Positions 29,552-37,538 are shown, counted from the stretch's first letter. The stretch: DNA of 64,000 nt from Mycobacterium sp. PS03-16 (GCF_004570325.1 NZ_SPQO01000002.1:186001-250000), one strand, 5' to 3'. Program-made: numbers and translations. Notes: generated by a model from the letters alone, not told the origin.

Positions 29552-30808
29552 TCAGCCGCGCTGGGCCAGGAACGCCACGTCGACGGTCTCACCGGTGCGG
29601 ACCTGATCGACGTCGGCGGGCACGATCACCAGGCAGTTCGCCTCGGCCAGCGTGGCCAGCAGGTGCGAGGCACCCGGCGCCCCGCCCAGCGCCTGCACCA
29701 GGTACTCGCCGGTGTCCTGATCACGCATCAACTGCCCGCGCAGGAAGCCCTTGCGGCCGGCCACCGAGCTGATCGGCGAGAGCGTGCGCGCCGGCACGAC
29801 GCGACGCATCGGCGACCGCTTGCCCAGCGACAACCGGATCAGCGGGCGGACCATCACCTCGAACACCACCAGCGCGCTGACCGGGTTGGCCGGCAGCAGG
29901 AACACCGGCACGCCGTCGCGGCCGAGTTGACCGAAGCCCTGCACCGACCCGGGATGCATCGCGATCCGGGTGACCTCCATCTCGCCGAGCTCGCTGAGCA
30001 CCCCGCGCACCGACTCCGCGGCGGCGCCGCCGACCGCCCCGGCGATCACCACGATCTCCGCGCGGCTCAGCTGACCCTCGACCACCTCCCGCAACCGCGC
30101 CGGATCGGTGTCCACGATGCCGACGCGGTTGACCTCCGCACCGGCGTCCCGCGCCGCGGCCGCCAACGCATACGAGTTCACGTCGTACACCTGGCCGTTG
30201 CCGGGGGTACGCGAGATGTCGACCAGTTCCCCGCCGACGCACAGCACCGACAGCCGCGGCCGCGGATGGACCAGCACCCGTTCGCGGCCCACGGCGGCCA
30301 GCAGACCGACCTGGGCAGCGCCGATGATCGTGCCTGCACGGACCGCCACATCGCCGGGCTGCACATCGTCACCCGCGCGCCGCACGTACGCGCCCGAACG
30401 CACCCCGCGCAACACCCGCACCCGGTTCGCCCCACCGTCGGTCCAGCGCAGCGGCAGCACCGCGTCGGCCAGCGTCGGCATCGGCGCACCGGTCTGCACG
30501 CGCGCGGCCTGCCGCGGCTGTAACCGGCTGGGCGTGCGGGCTCCCGCCTCGATGGAAGCCATCACGGGCAGGCTGATGTCGCGGCCGTCGTGGTCGTCGA
30601 CGTCGTCACCGCCCCCGACTCCGAGGACGTCGACGCTGCGCACCGCGTAGCCGTCGATCGCTGCCTGGTCGAACCCCGGCATCGGGCGCTCGGTGACGAC
30701 CTCTTCGGCGCACATCAGGCCCTGGGCTTCGGCGATGGCCACCCGTACCGGTCGTGGAGCCACCGCGGCGGCAGCTACCCGAGCCTGCTGCTCCTCAACC
30801 GAACGCAC
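29552..30808 (-). CDS. glp: Glp, gephyrin/MoeA-like divisome protein
   Basis: A 418-residue MoeA-fold protein. MPGFDQAAIDGYAVR and IEAGARTPSRLQPRQAARVQTGAPMP are the MoeA N-terminal signatures. Two catalytic motifs are altered: the SGGVSVG loop reads AGAVGGAAAE, and LPGNPVSA reads LPANPVSALVVFE. This fits repurposing, since orthologues (Rv0994/MoeA1 type) bind FtsZ and the receptor GlpR at the division site. Retained molybdenum insertase activity is not excluded. GTG at 30808 (MRSVEEQQAR) follows AGGAG. It lies 39 nt downstream of galU. Confidence 0.85.
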   Translation of the reverse strand: MRSVEEQQARVAAAAVAPRPVRVAIAEAQGLMCAEEVVTERPMPGFDQAAIDGYAVRSVDVLGVGGGDDVDDHDGRDISLPVMASIEAGARTPSRLQPRQAARVQTGAPMPTLADAVLPLRWTDGGANRVRVLRGVRSGAYVRRAGDDVQPGDVAVRAGTIIGAAQVGLLAAVGRERVLVHPRPRLSVLCVGGELVDISRTPGNGQVYDVNSYALAAAARDAGAEVNRVGIVDTDPARLREVVEGQLSRAEIVVIAGAVGGAAAESVRGVLSELGEMEVTRIAMHPGSVQGFGQLGRDGVPVFLLPANPVSALVVFEVMVRPLIRLSLGKRSPMRRVVPARTLSPISSVAGRKGFLRGQLMRDQDTGEYLVQALGGAPGASHLLATLAEANCLVIVPADVDQVRTGETVDVAFLAQRG

Positions 30809-30847
30809 AACACGCCTTTCTCCTTCGTCCGGGCCTGTCGCGCAGGG

Positions 30848-31759
30848 TTATTTCTCGGCCAGGCCCAATCGCTCGACCAACCACTGCCGTAGTTCGGGGC
30901 CGTAGTCGTCGCGTTCCAACGCAAAGTCAACCGCAGCCTTGAGGTAGCCGCCGGGATTTCCCAGGTCGTGTCGAGAGCCGCGGTGCACCACCACGTGGAC
31001 CGGATGGCCCTCATCGATCAGCAGCGCGATCGCGTCGGTCAGCTGGATCTCGCCGCCGGCCCCGCGCTCGACCCGCCTCAGCGCGTCGAAGATCGCCCGG
31101 TCCAGGACGTAGCGGCCGGCCGCCGCGTACGGCGACGGCGCATCCTCGGCCTTCGGCTTCTCGACCATGCCGCGCACCCGCATCACGTTGGGGTTGGCGG
31201 CGTCCGGCACCGTCTCGACGTCGAAGACGCCGTAGGCGCTGATCTTCTCGCGCTCCACCTCGATGGCGCACAGCACCGAACCGCCGCGCTTGGCGCGCAC
31301 TTTGGACATGGTCTCGAGCACACCGGTGGGCAGCACGAGGTCGTCGGGCAGCAGCACCGCGATCGCGTCCTCGTCGGGCGACAGCGTCGGCTCGACACAG
31401 CTGACCGCGTGGCCCAGGCCGAGCGGTTCGGCCTGCACCACCGATTCCACCTTGATCAGCGCGGGCGCCCGGCGCACCTTCTCGAGCATGGTCTTCTTGC
31501 CGCGCGCTTCGAGGGTGCCTTCCAGCACGAGGTCTTCGACGAAGTGTGCGACCACGCCGTCTTTGCCCTCGGAGGTCACGATCACCAGCCGCTCGGCGCC
31601 CGCTTCGGCGGCCTCTGCGGCAACCAGCTCGATGCCGGGGGTGTCGACCACCGGCAACAGTTCTTTGGGAACCGTTTTGGTGGCGGGCAGGAAACGCGTT
31701 CCGAGGCCGGCGGCGGGCACGACCGCAGTGTGCGGAATGGGAACTTCTGGCCGAGTCAT
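30848..31759 (-). CDS. galU: UTP-glucose-1-phosphate uridylyltransferase
   Basis: A 303-residue nucleotidyltransferase making UDP-glucose for envelope glycans and trehalose. Motifs: VVPAAGLGTRFLPATKTVPKE (split here as AAGLGTRFLP and TKTVPKELLP), LPDDLVLP, a GVFDVE segment and VEKPKAEDAPS. ATG at 31759 lies 7 nt after TAATCT (31767-31772 minus), a leaderless arrangement. It is divergent from fthC and heads the galU-glp-rimJ-glpR cluster. Confidence 0.95.
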   Translation of the reverse strand: MTRPEVPIPHTAVVPAAGLGTRFLPATKTVPKELLPVVDTPGIELVAAEAAEAGAERLVIVTSEGKDGVVAHFVEDLVLEGTLEARGKKTMLEKVRRAPALIKVESVVQAEPLGLGHAVSCVEPTLSPDEDAIAVLLPDDLVLPTGVLETMSKVRAKRGGSVLCAIEVEREKISAYGVFDVETVPDAANPNVMRVRGMVEKPKAEDAPSPYAAAGRYVLDRAIFDALRRVERGAGGEIQLTDAIALLIDEGHPVHVVVHRGSRHDLGNPGGYLKAAVDFALERDDYGPELRQWLVERLGLAEK

Positions 31760-31766
31760 CGCAGAC

Positions 31767-31772
31767 AGATTA
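31767..31772 (-). promoter_or_regulatory. -10 of galU (leaderless)
   Basis: TAATCT, 7 nt before ATG. Confidence 0.55.
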
Positions 31773-31837
31773 ACCGTTCCGCGCTGGTTGAACCCGGTAT
31801 AGGGCCGAGGCGGACGGCGCCGGAAAATGTCATCGTG

Positions 31838-32449
31838 GTGTCTGTGAAGTATGCGACGAAAGACGAACTTCGCCGTGAATTGCTTCGCGCGCGCAGCAAC
31901 ATGACACCCGACCAGCACGAGGCCGAGGCCACGGCGCTGCGGCGGCATCTTCCCGCGGTGGTCGAGGCGGGGCAGACTATTTGCGCGTATGTGCCGGTCG
32001 CGGCGGAGCCGGGCGACCTCGACTTCGTCGACGATTTACGGCAGCTGGGAGCGACGGTGCTGTTACCGGTGACCCGGCTCGACGAGGCGGGCGCCGCAAT
32101 GGCGTTGCAGTGGGGGCAGTACCGGCCGGGCGGGCTGGTCCGCGCCCGCTACGGGTTGTGGGAACCGGTGGCCCCGTGGCGGTCCGCGGCGGCGGTGGCC
32201 GAGGCGGCCGCGGTGCTGGTGCCCGCGTTGGCGGTGGACCGGACCGGGGTGCGACTCGGGCGCGGCGCCGGATACTACGACCGCTCGCTCGACAGTGCGG
32301 ATCCGTCAGCGCGGTTGATCGCGGTGGTGCGCGACGAGGAACTGGTCGACCGCCTGCCGGCCGAACCCCACGACGTGCGCATGACCCATGCGCTGACCCC
32401 GGGCCGCGGACTGGTCACGCTGGCCGCGACGGCGCGTTCGGGGGAATGA
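31838..32449 (+). CDS. fthC: 5-formyltetrahydrofolate cyclo-ligase
   Basis: About 203 residues. It converts 5-formyl-THF to 5,10-methenyl-THF with ATP. The C-terminal signature LGRGAGYYDRSL and the earlier LVPALAVDRTGVRLGRG match the family. Three in-frame GTGs at 31835, 31838 and 31844 compete as start and the sequence does not decide between them. Divergent from galU. Confidence 0.9.
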   Translation: MSVKYATKDELRRELLRARSNMTPDQHEAEATALRRHLPAVVEAGQTICAYVPVAAEPGDLDFVDDLRQLGATVLLPVTRLDEAGAAMALQWGQYRPGGLVRARYGLWEPVAPWRSAAAVAEAAAVLVPALAVDRTGVRLGRGAGYYDRSLDSADPSARLIAVVRDEELVDRLPAEPHDVRMTHALTPGRGLVTLAATARSGE

Positions 32450-32468
32450 GCGCCACCGCGTGGCGGTT

Positions 32469-32495
32469 CTAGCACTTGAGACGGTAGAGTGCTAA
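32469..32495. promoter_or_regulatory. CIRCE (HrcA operator)
   Basis: CTAGCACTT-N9-GAGTGCTAA, 8 of 9 paired, against the consensus TTAGCACTC-N9-GAGTGCTAA. It lies 27 nt before the ruc start. In M. tuberculosis the orthologous gene is one of few HrcA targets besides the chaperonins. Confidence 0.9.
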
Positions 32496-32521
32496 CAAGT
32501 TTGATGACCTCGGAGGTTTTC

Positions 32522-32863
32522 GTGCCTACCTATTCCTATGCCTGTACCGAGTGCGACAACCGGTTCGACATCGCGCAGGCCTTCAGCGACGACTCGCTGA
32601 CCGACTGCCCGCAGTGCAACGGCCGGCTGCGCAAGCTGTTCGGCAAGGTCGGGGTGGTGTTCAAGGGCAGCGGCTTCTACCGCACCGACAGCCGGGAATC
32701 GTCGTCATCATCGTCCGGCGGCAACTCGGCCAAGAGCTCGGAGTCGTCGTCCTCGTCGTCGTCGTCGGACAAGTCGAGTTCGTCGAAGAGCGATTCGTCG
32801 TCGTCCTCGTCGTCGTCGTCGGGCTCCACGTCGTCCGCCCCCGCCGCAGCCGCCTCGAGCTGA
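32522..32863 (+). CDS. ruc: Ruc/FmdB-family zinc-ribbon chaperone with poly-Ser tail
   Basis: A 113-residue protein. YACTECDNRFD and TDCPQCNGRLRKLFG form a four-cysteine zinc ribbon, followed by VVFKGSGFYRTDSR and then about 55 residues made almost only of serine with Lys, Glu, Asp and Gly. The M. tuberculosis orthologue Rv0991c (Ruc) is a redox-activated chaperone whose disordered tail is needed for function. GTG at 32522 follows GGAGG by 5 nt. Heat-shock control is indicated by the CIRCE element. Confidence 0.9.
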   Translation: MPTYSYACTECDNRFDIAQAFSDDSLTDCPQCNGRLRKLFGKVGVVFKGSGFYRTDSRESSSSSSGGNSAKSSESSSSSSSSDKSSSSKSDSSSSSSSSSGSTSSAPAAAASS

Positions 32864-32920
32864 CCTTCGAGTTATCCACAGGCCGCGCGGCAATCTCCGC
32901 GGGGCGGGCCTTCGGCTGCC

Positions 32921-32926
32921 TAGCGT
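32921..32926 (+). promoter_or_regulatory. -10 of SAF-domain gene (leaderless)
   Basis: TAGCGT, 6 nt before ATG. Confidence 0.5.
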
Positions 32927-32932
32927 GGCGGC

Positions 32933-33589
32933 ATGGGGGAATCGCTGGATCCGACGCCGCTGGCCAGGCTGTCCGCGCTACGGCCCGCGTGGACGCGCAC
33001 CGTGGCGGCCCGGCGCACCACCGCGGGTGCGCTCGTCGTGCTGGCCGCCATCGCCGCGCTGCGCTCGGACCCGCACGGTGACCACGTCGAGGTCGTCGTC
33101 GCCGCGGCGGACCTGACTCCCGGGACCGAGGTGTCGGCCGCCGATGTGCGCGTCGACCGCCGCCCCGCGGCGACCGTCCCCGACGGCGCCGAAACCGACA
33201 CCGTCGCCGTGATCGGCGCGACGCCGGCCGGCCCCGTCCGGCGCGGCGAGGTGGTCACCGATGTGCGGATCCTGGGTCCCCGGCTCGCCGACGCCGCCGT
33301 CGGCCCGGACGCGCGGCTGGTGTCGGTGCATCCCGCCGACACCGCGTTGAGCGATCTGATTCGCACCGGCGACATCGTCGACGTGCTCGCCGCCCCCTCC
33401 TCCGACACCGGACCGCAGGCACGACCCCGGCTGATCGCCACCGAGGCGGTGGTGGTGCTGGTCTCGGCGAAACCGCAGGGACCGGGCGCCGGCGGCGACC
33501 GGGTGGTGCTGTTGGCGCTGCCTGCGCACGCCGCCACCGACGTGGCAGGCGCGTCATTGACGCAGGCCATCACGCTCACTCTTCATTGA
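32933..33589 (+). CDS. SAF-domain (CpaB/RcpC-like) membrane protein
   Basis: A 218-residue protein with one N-terminal transmembrane helix (about residues 30-45) and a SAF domain (VVVAAADLTPGTEVSAADV, then GPVRRGEVVTDVRI). A beta-rich C-terminal part follows. SAF proteins of this type resemble pilus-assembly CpaB but no Flp pilus genes are in the window. TAGCGT at 32921-32926 precedes ATG by 6 nt, so it may have its own leaderless transcript although it follows ruc by 69 nt. The M. tuberculosis counterpart (Rv0990c) has been reported in the HrcA regulon. Confidence 0.8.
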   Translation: MGESLDPTPLARLSALRPAWTRTVAARRTTAGALVVLAAIAALRSDPHGDHVEVVVAAADLTPGTEVSAADVRVDRRPAATVPDGAETDTVAVIGATPAGPVRRGEVVTDVRILGPRLADAAVGPDARLVSVHPADTALSDLIRTGDIVDVLAAPSSDTGPQARPRLIATEAVVVLVSAKPQGPGAGGDRVVLLALPAHAATDVAGASLTQAITLTLH

Positions 33590-33710
33590 CCGTGGTCCTT
33601 CCCTGCACGAGTTGTCATCACTTCGTGCCGTCCGATCGCCGGTGCCCCGCAGATGCGCGGACTAACGTTCGCGCTGACCGGCAGAAGGCACTGCAGAAAG
33701 GGATCACAGC

Positions 33711-34166
33711 ATGTTGAAGGGCTTCAAGGAGTTCCTCGCCCGCGGCAACATCGTCGACCTGTCGGTGGCGGTGGTCATCGGCACCGCGTTCACCGGATTG
33801 GTCACCTCGTTCACCAACAGCATCATCGAACCGTTGATCACGCGGGTCGGCGCGGGCGGGGAGTCCAACTACGGCGTCCTGCGTATCAACATCGGCGCGG
33901 GACAGACCATTGACTTCAACGTCCTGCTGTCGGCCATCATCAACTTCATCCTGGTGGCGGCGGTGGTGTACTTCCTCATCGTCCTGCCGTACAAGAAGCT
34001 CCGCGAGCGCGGCCAGGTCGAGCAGGCCCAGGACACCGAGCTGAGCCTGCTCACCGAGATCCGTGACCTGCTGGCCGAGAACGCCGACTCCCCCAAGCTC
34101 ACCACCGGCCCGGGCACCGGCCCCAGCCCCGACACCGCGGAGACCACCAGCGCCGACCGCACATGA
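33711..34166 (+). CDS. mscL: large-conductance mechanosensitive channel
   Basis: A 151-residue MscL: amphipathic N-terminal helix [24 protein letters not shown] (shown here as [14 protein letters not shown]), first transmembrane helix with pore residues, extracellular loop, a second helix ([15 protein letters not shown]), and a cytoplasmic bundle. The C-terminal [19 protein letters not shown] extension is unstructured. It opens under membrane tension as a safety valve in osmotic downshock. A perfect hairpin terminator follows 16 nt after the stop and the gene converges on the porin array. Confidence 0.96.
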   Translation: MLKGFKEFLARGNIVDLSVAVVIGTAFTGLVTSFTNSIIEPLITRVGAGGESNYGVLRINIGAGQTIDFNVLLSAIINFILVAAVVYFLIVLPYKKLRERGQVEQAQDTELSLLTEIRDLLAENADSPKLTTGPGTGPSPDTAETTSADRT

Positions 34167-34181
34167 CCGACGCGCCACAGA

Positions 34182-34219
34182 CGACAACAGCCCCCGGTGT
34201 GCACCGGGGGCTGTTGTCG
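34182..34219. terminator. terminator between mscL and porin 1
   Basis: A perfect 18-bp inverted repeat (34182-34199 with 34202-34219) between converging genes; bidirectional by position. Confidence 0.85.
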
Positions 34220-34226
34220 CGTTGTG

Positions 34227-34880
34227 TCAGTTCATGTTCCACGGGGCGCCGTAGGTGGTGACGCTGTCTCCGGACGACGCGATCAGCCGGGCATAGGGGC
34301 GCAGCAGCACACCGCCCGCCGCACCGGTCACCGTGCCGTGCGCGTTGGAGACCGCGACCTCACCGTCGGCGCCGGTGACGTCGACCGCGAAGGTGGCGAC
34401 CTCCTGGATGCCCGGGCCGTTGCCCAGGTCGGCGCTGATCGAGACACCCGGGAACAGCGGCGGGGTCACGATGCCCTCGTTGGGAAGGAAGTCGAGAGCA
34501 TCTTCACCGACGATGGCGACCTCGGCGCCGTCGAACGCGATGTTGGGGGTGGTGTAGCTGAAGTTTATGCCCACACCCAGCGACCAGGGGAAGCCGATCT
34601 GGTAGCCCAGCTCGAGTGAGCCCTCGAAGTCGTCGGCGGCCTCACCGGCCACGATGTACTTGGCCCGCCCGGAGTGGAACCACTCGCGGGTCAGCCGGTT
34701 ACGGTCCAGCGGGAACACCCCGTTGAGGAAGGTATCCCACTGCTGGATCGTCAGGGTCCGGCCCTGGCCGTCGACCAGACTCAACTCGTTGTCGAGACCT
34801 GCGTGAGAGGTGCCCGTACTGGTGAATACCGCCGCAACGGCCGCCACCAACGCGATCAGCACCCGACTGATTGTCTTCAT
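34227..34880 (-). CDS. MspA-family porin 1
   Basis: A 217-residue outer (mycolate) membrane porin subunit: signal peptide of 27 residues ending SHA, then GLDNELSLVDG and the MspA barrel to GAPWNMN. In mature numbering the constriction reads A88-F89-D90-G91-A92-E93, versus L88-I89-D90-D91-G92-D93 in MspA: one aspartate kept, Asp91 lost and Asp93 turned into Glu. The loop after it is longer than in MspA. Expected to form octameric channels for small hydrophilic solutes. The ribosome-binding site (GGACAG) is weaker than in the other copies. Confidence 0.93.
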   Translation of the reverse strand: MKTISRVLIALVAAVAAVFTSTGTSHAGLDNELSLVDGQGRTLTIQQWDTFLNGVFPLDRNRLTREWFHSGRAKYIVAGEAADDFEGSLELGYQIGFPWSLGVGINFSYTTPNIAFDGAEVAIVGEDALDFLPNEGIVTPPLFPGVSISADLGNGPGIQEVATFAVDVTGADGEVAVSNAHGTVTGAAGGVLLRPYARLIASSGDSVTTYGAPWNMN

Positions 34881-34901
34881 GTTCTGTCCGTTTCATGTCA
34901 C

Positions 34902-34921
34902 CGGCGATCCGTGGATCACCG
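34902..34921 (-). promoter_or_regulatory. leader stem-loop of porin 1
   Basis: Minus-strand CGGTGATCC-ac-GGATCGCCG, nine pairs including one G-U, ending 21 nt before the start codon. Confidence 0.55.
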
Positions 34922-35037
34922 ACCGATTAGTTAGGTGCCTGGAAACTGGGCACGTATCGCACGTGCCGGCTTGTGATTCGAATGAGCGCCTCTGCGAGCG
35001 TCGGGTGAGTAGAGGACCTCGACGTGCTCAGCGCAGG

Positions 35038-35694
35038 TCAGTTCATGTTCCAGGGGGCGCCGTATGTGGTGACGCTGTCGCCGGACGACGCGATCAGCCG
35101 GGCGTAGGGCCGCAGCAGCACACCGCCGGCCGCACCGGTGACCGTGCCGTGGGCATTGGAGACCGCCACGGTGCCTTCGGCTCCGGTGACGTCGACCGCG
35201 AACGTGGCCACCTCCTGGATGCCCGGGCCGTTGCCCAGGTCGGCGCTGATCGACACACCCGGGAACAGCGGCGGGGTCACGATGCCTTCGGCCGGCAGCA
35301 GACCGAAGCCGCCGTCATCCTCCGCAATGGTGACCTCGGCGCCGTCGAAGGCGATGTTGGGGGTGGTGTAGCTGAAGTTGATGCCCACACCCAGTGACCA
35401 CGGGAAACCGATCTGGTAGCCCAGCTCCAACGACCCCTCGAAGTCGTCGGCGGCCTCACCGGCCACGATGTACTTGGCCCGCCCGGAGTGGAACCACTCC
35501 CGCGTCAGCCGGTTACGGTCCAGCGGGAACACCCCGTTGAGGAACGTGTCCCACTGCTGAATGGTCAGCGTCCGGCCCTGGCCGTCGACCAGACTCAACT
35601 CGTTGTCGAGACCTGCGTGAGAGGTGCCCGCACTGGTGAACACCGCCGCAACGGCCGCCACCAACGCGATCAGCACCCGACTGATTGCCTTCAT
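35038..35694 (-). CDS. MspA-family porin 2
   Basis: A 218-residue paralogue, nearly identical to porin 1 through signal peptide and barrel. The constriction is A88-F89-D90-G91-A92-E93. The following loop, with an EDDGGFGLLPAEG stretch, differs from all other copies and adds three acidic residues near the pore. GGGGAG precedes ATG. A TTGTTG-N17-TATGTT promoter lies upstream (35824-35852), and no terminator separates it from porin 1 downstream, so 2 and 1 may form an operon. Confidence 0.93.
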   Translation of the reverse strand: MKAISRVLIALVAAVAAVFTSAGTSHAGLDNELSLVDGQGRTLTIQQWDTFLNGVFPLDRNRLTREWFHSGRAKYIVAGEAADDFEGSLELGYQIGFPWSLGVGINFSYTTPNIAFDGAEVTIAEDDGGFGLLPAEGIVTPPLFPGVSISADLGNGPGIQEVATFAVDVTGAEGTVAVSNAHGTVTGAAGGVLLRPYARLIASSGDSVTTYGAPWNMN

Positions 35695-35715
35695 GTTCTC
35701 CCCAGCTCATGTCGT

Positions 35716-35736
35716 CGGCGGACCAGTGCACCGCCG
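35716..35736 (-). promoter_or_regulatory. leader stem-loop of porin 2
   Basis: CGGCGG/CCGCCG with a 9-nt loop, at the same place as the hairpins of the other copies but with a different primary sequence. Confidence 0.5.
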
Positions 35737-35823
35737 TTGCACACCCGTACGCGCCGCAAAAAAGTATGAAAATGAGAAGGTTCACACTGTTCTCTTAGAC
35801 TCAAGCCATCTTGCGACGCGAAG

Positions 35824-35852
35824 AACATAACAGCGTGGCAACAGGTCAACAA
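35824..35852 (-). promoter_or_regulatory. porin 2 promoter
   Basis: TTGTTG-N17-TATGTT on the minus strand, implying a leader of about 120 nt. The same GTTATGTTC core occurs upstream of porin 4. Confidence 0.5.
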
Positions 35853-35957
35853 CCGAAACGTGCAGTTCAGCGCGGTGGGTTTGTTCCTAGGCAAATATCT
35901 CTCGAGGCTTGATCATCACCAAATCGGCGTCGGCGGGATTCGCTGGAGCCGGAACGC
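35853..35957. other. porin 2-3 intergenic region
   Basis: The 308 nt between porins 2 and 3 hold the porin 2 leader and promoter on the left and the porin 3 terminator on the right. This central part is AT-richer than its surroundings, and I see no gene in it. Confidence 0.5.
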
Positions 35958-35990
35958 AGACAGCCCCCGGGGTGAACCCGGGGGCTGTCT
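35958..35990 (-). terminator. terminator of porin 3
   Basis: A perfect 14-bp stem (35958-35971 with 35977-35990) around a 5-nt loop, 12 nt past the stop of porin 3. Confidence 0.8.
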
Positions 35991-36002
35991 CTTAGAGAAC
36001 GC

Positions 36003-36653
36003 TCAGTTCATGTTCCAGGGGGCGCCGTAGGTGGTGACGCTGTCACCGGACGACGCGATCAGCCGGGCATAGGGGCGCAGCAGCACACCGCCCGCCGCAC
36101 CGGTGACGGTGCCGTGGGCGTTGGAGACCGCGACCTCACCGGTGCCGCCGGTGACGTCGACCGCGAAGGTGGCGACCTCCTGGATGCCGGGGCCGTTACC
36201 GAGATCGGCGCTGATCGACACGCCCGGGAACAGCGGCGGGGTCACGATCCCCTCGGCCGGCAGGATGCCGCCGACGCCCTCGATGATGTTCACGCCCTCA
36301 CCGTCGAATGCGATGTTGGGGGTGGTGTAGCTGAAGTTGATGCCCACCCCCAGTGACCAGGGGAAACCGATCTGGTAACCGAGCTCGAGCGAGCCCTCGA
36401 AGTCGTCGGCGCCCTCGCCGGCCACGATGTACTTGGCCCGGCCCGAGTGGAACCACTCCCGCGTCAGCCGGTTGCGGTCCAGGGGGAACACCCCGTTGAG
36501 AAACGTGTCCCACTGCTGGATGGTCAGCGTGCGCCCCTGTCCGTCGACCAGGCTCAGCTCGTTGTCGAGACCCGCGTGAGAGGTGCCCGCGCTCGTGAAC
36601 AGAGCCGCAACGGCCGCGACCAACGCGACCAGCACCCGACTGAATACCTTCAT
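36003..36653 (-). CDS. MspA-family porin 3
   Basis: A 216-residue porin subunit. Its constriction reads A88-F89-D90-G91-E92-G93 and the following loop (NIIEGVGGILPAEG) is identical to that of porin 4 but different from porins 1 and 2. Otherwise barrel and signal sequence are almost invariant. GGGGAG precedes ATG, with a leader hairpin at 36675-36694. Further upstream lies a direct repeat resembling the MprA boxes of mprA and pepD (36769-36786). Confidence 0.93.
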   Translation of the reverse strand: MKVFSRVLVALVAAVAALFTSAGTSHAGLDNELSLVDGQGRTLTIQQWDTFLNGVFPLDRNRLTREWFHSGRAKYIVAGEGADDFEGSLELGYQIGFPWSLGVGINFSYTTPNIAFDGEGVNIIEGVGGILPAEGIVTPPLFPGVSISADLGNGPGIQEVATFAVDVTGGTGEVAVSNAHGTVTGAAGGVLLRPYARLIASSGDSVTTYGAPWNMN

Positions 36654-36674
36654 GTTCTCCCCAGCTCATGTCGC

Positions 36675-36694
36675 CGGCGATCCGTGGATCACCG
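36675..36694 (-). promoter_or_regulatory. leader stem-loop of porin 3
   Basis: Same hairpin sequence as porin 1 (CGGTGATCC/GGATCGCCG), 21 nt before the ATG and just ahead of the GGGGAG site. Confidence 0.55.
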
Positions 36695-36768
36695 ATTGGT
36701 TAGTTAGGTGCCTGGTAACGATCAGGACACACTGCCCAAGAGCCGGATGTGAACCGAATTAAAGACAC

Positions 36769-36786
36769 CACAGAGTTCTCTTAGAG
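36769..36786 (-). promoter_or_regulatory. MprA-box-like direct repeat upstream of porin 3
   Basis: Minus strand CTCTAAG-agaa-CTCTGTG, 11-nt period. The half-site CTCTAAG is identical to one half of the pepD element. Confidence 0.4.
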
Positions 36787-36807
36787 TTTGCTCACTTCTT
36801 GCCCGGG

Positions 36808-36847
36808 AAAAAACAAAAAAGCAGCCCCCGGAAGTTCCGGGGGCCGC
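36808..36847 (-). terminator. terminator of porin 4 with U-tract
   Basis: Hairpin 36821-36847 (one mismatch) followed on the minus strand by T6-G-T6 (36820-36808). A full U-tract is unusual in mycobacteria. It lies 21 nt after the porin 4 stop. Confidence 0.85.
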
Positions 36848-36867
36848 TTCTTCAGAGCTGGAAGAAC

Positions 36868-37518
36868 TCAGTTCATGTTCCACGGCTCGCCGTAGGTGGT
36901 GACGCTGTCACCGGTGGAGGCGATGAGCCGGGCGTAGGGGCGCAGCAGCACGCCGCCGGCCGCACCGGTCACGGTGCCGTGGGCGTTGGAGACCGCGACC
37001 TCACCGGTGCCGCCCTCGACGTCGACCGCGAAGGTGGCGACTTCCTGGATGCCGGGGCCGTTGCCCAGGTCGGCGCTGATCGAGACACCCGGGAACAGCG
37101 GCGGGGTCACGATGCCCTCCGCCGGCAGGATGCCGCCGACGCCCTCGATGATGTTCACGCCCTCACCGTCGAACGCGATGTTCGGGGTGGTGTAGCTGAA
37201 GTTGATGCCCACGCCCAGCGACCAGGGGAAGCCGATCTGGTAGCCCAGCTCGAGTGAGCCCTCGAAGTCGTCGGCGCCTTCGCCGGCCACGATGTACTTG
37301 GCCCGGCCCGAGTGGAACCACTCGCGGGTCAGCCGGTTGCGGTCCAGCGGGAACACACCGTTGAGGAAGGTGTCCCACTGCTGGATGGTCAGCGTGCGGC
37401 CCTGGCCGTCGACCAGGCTCAGCTCGTTGTCGAGACCAGCGTGAGAGGTGCCCGTGCTCGTGAACAGAGCCGCGATGGCCGCAACCAACGCGATCAGCAC
37501 CCGACTGATTGCCTTCAT
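36868..37518 (-). CDS. MspA-family porin 4
   Basis: A 216-residue porin subunit. Constriction A88-F89-D90-G91-E92-G93 and loop NIIEGVGGILPAEG as in porin 3; the end GDSVTTYGEPWNMN is the MspA form, whereas porins 1-3 end GAPWNMN. ATG at 37518 is used; the open frame continues upstream but that part has no signal peptide and covers the leader, so it is not coding. It is the first copy in transcription order, with the best promoter (TTGCCG-N17-TATGTT). Confidence 0.93.
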   Translation of the reverse strand: MKAISRVLIALVAAIAALFTSTGTSHAGLDNELSLVDGQGRTLTIQQWDTFLNGVFPLDRNRLTREWFHSGRAKYIVAGEGADDFEGSLELGYQIGFPWSLGVGINFSYTTPNIAFDGEGVNIIEGVGGILPAEGIVTPPLFPGVSISADLGNGPGIQEVATFAVDVEGGTGEVAVSNAHGTVTGAAGGVLLRPYARLIASTGDSVTTYGEPWNMN

Positions 37519-37538
37519 GTTCTCCCTAGCTATGTCGC

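Noticed and set aside
32700..32860. Poly-Ser coding repeat as a frameshifted or spurious ORF
   Set aside because: The zinc ribbon and low-complexity tail are in one frame, and the orthologous chaperone has a comparable disordered tail.
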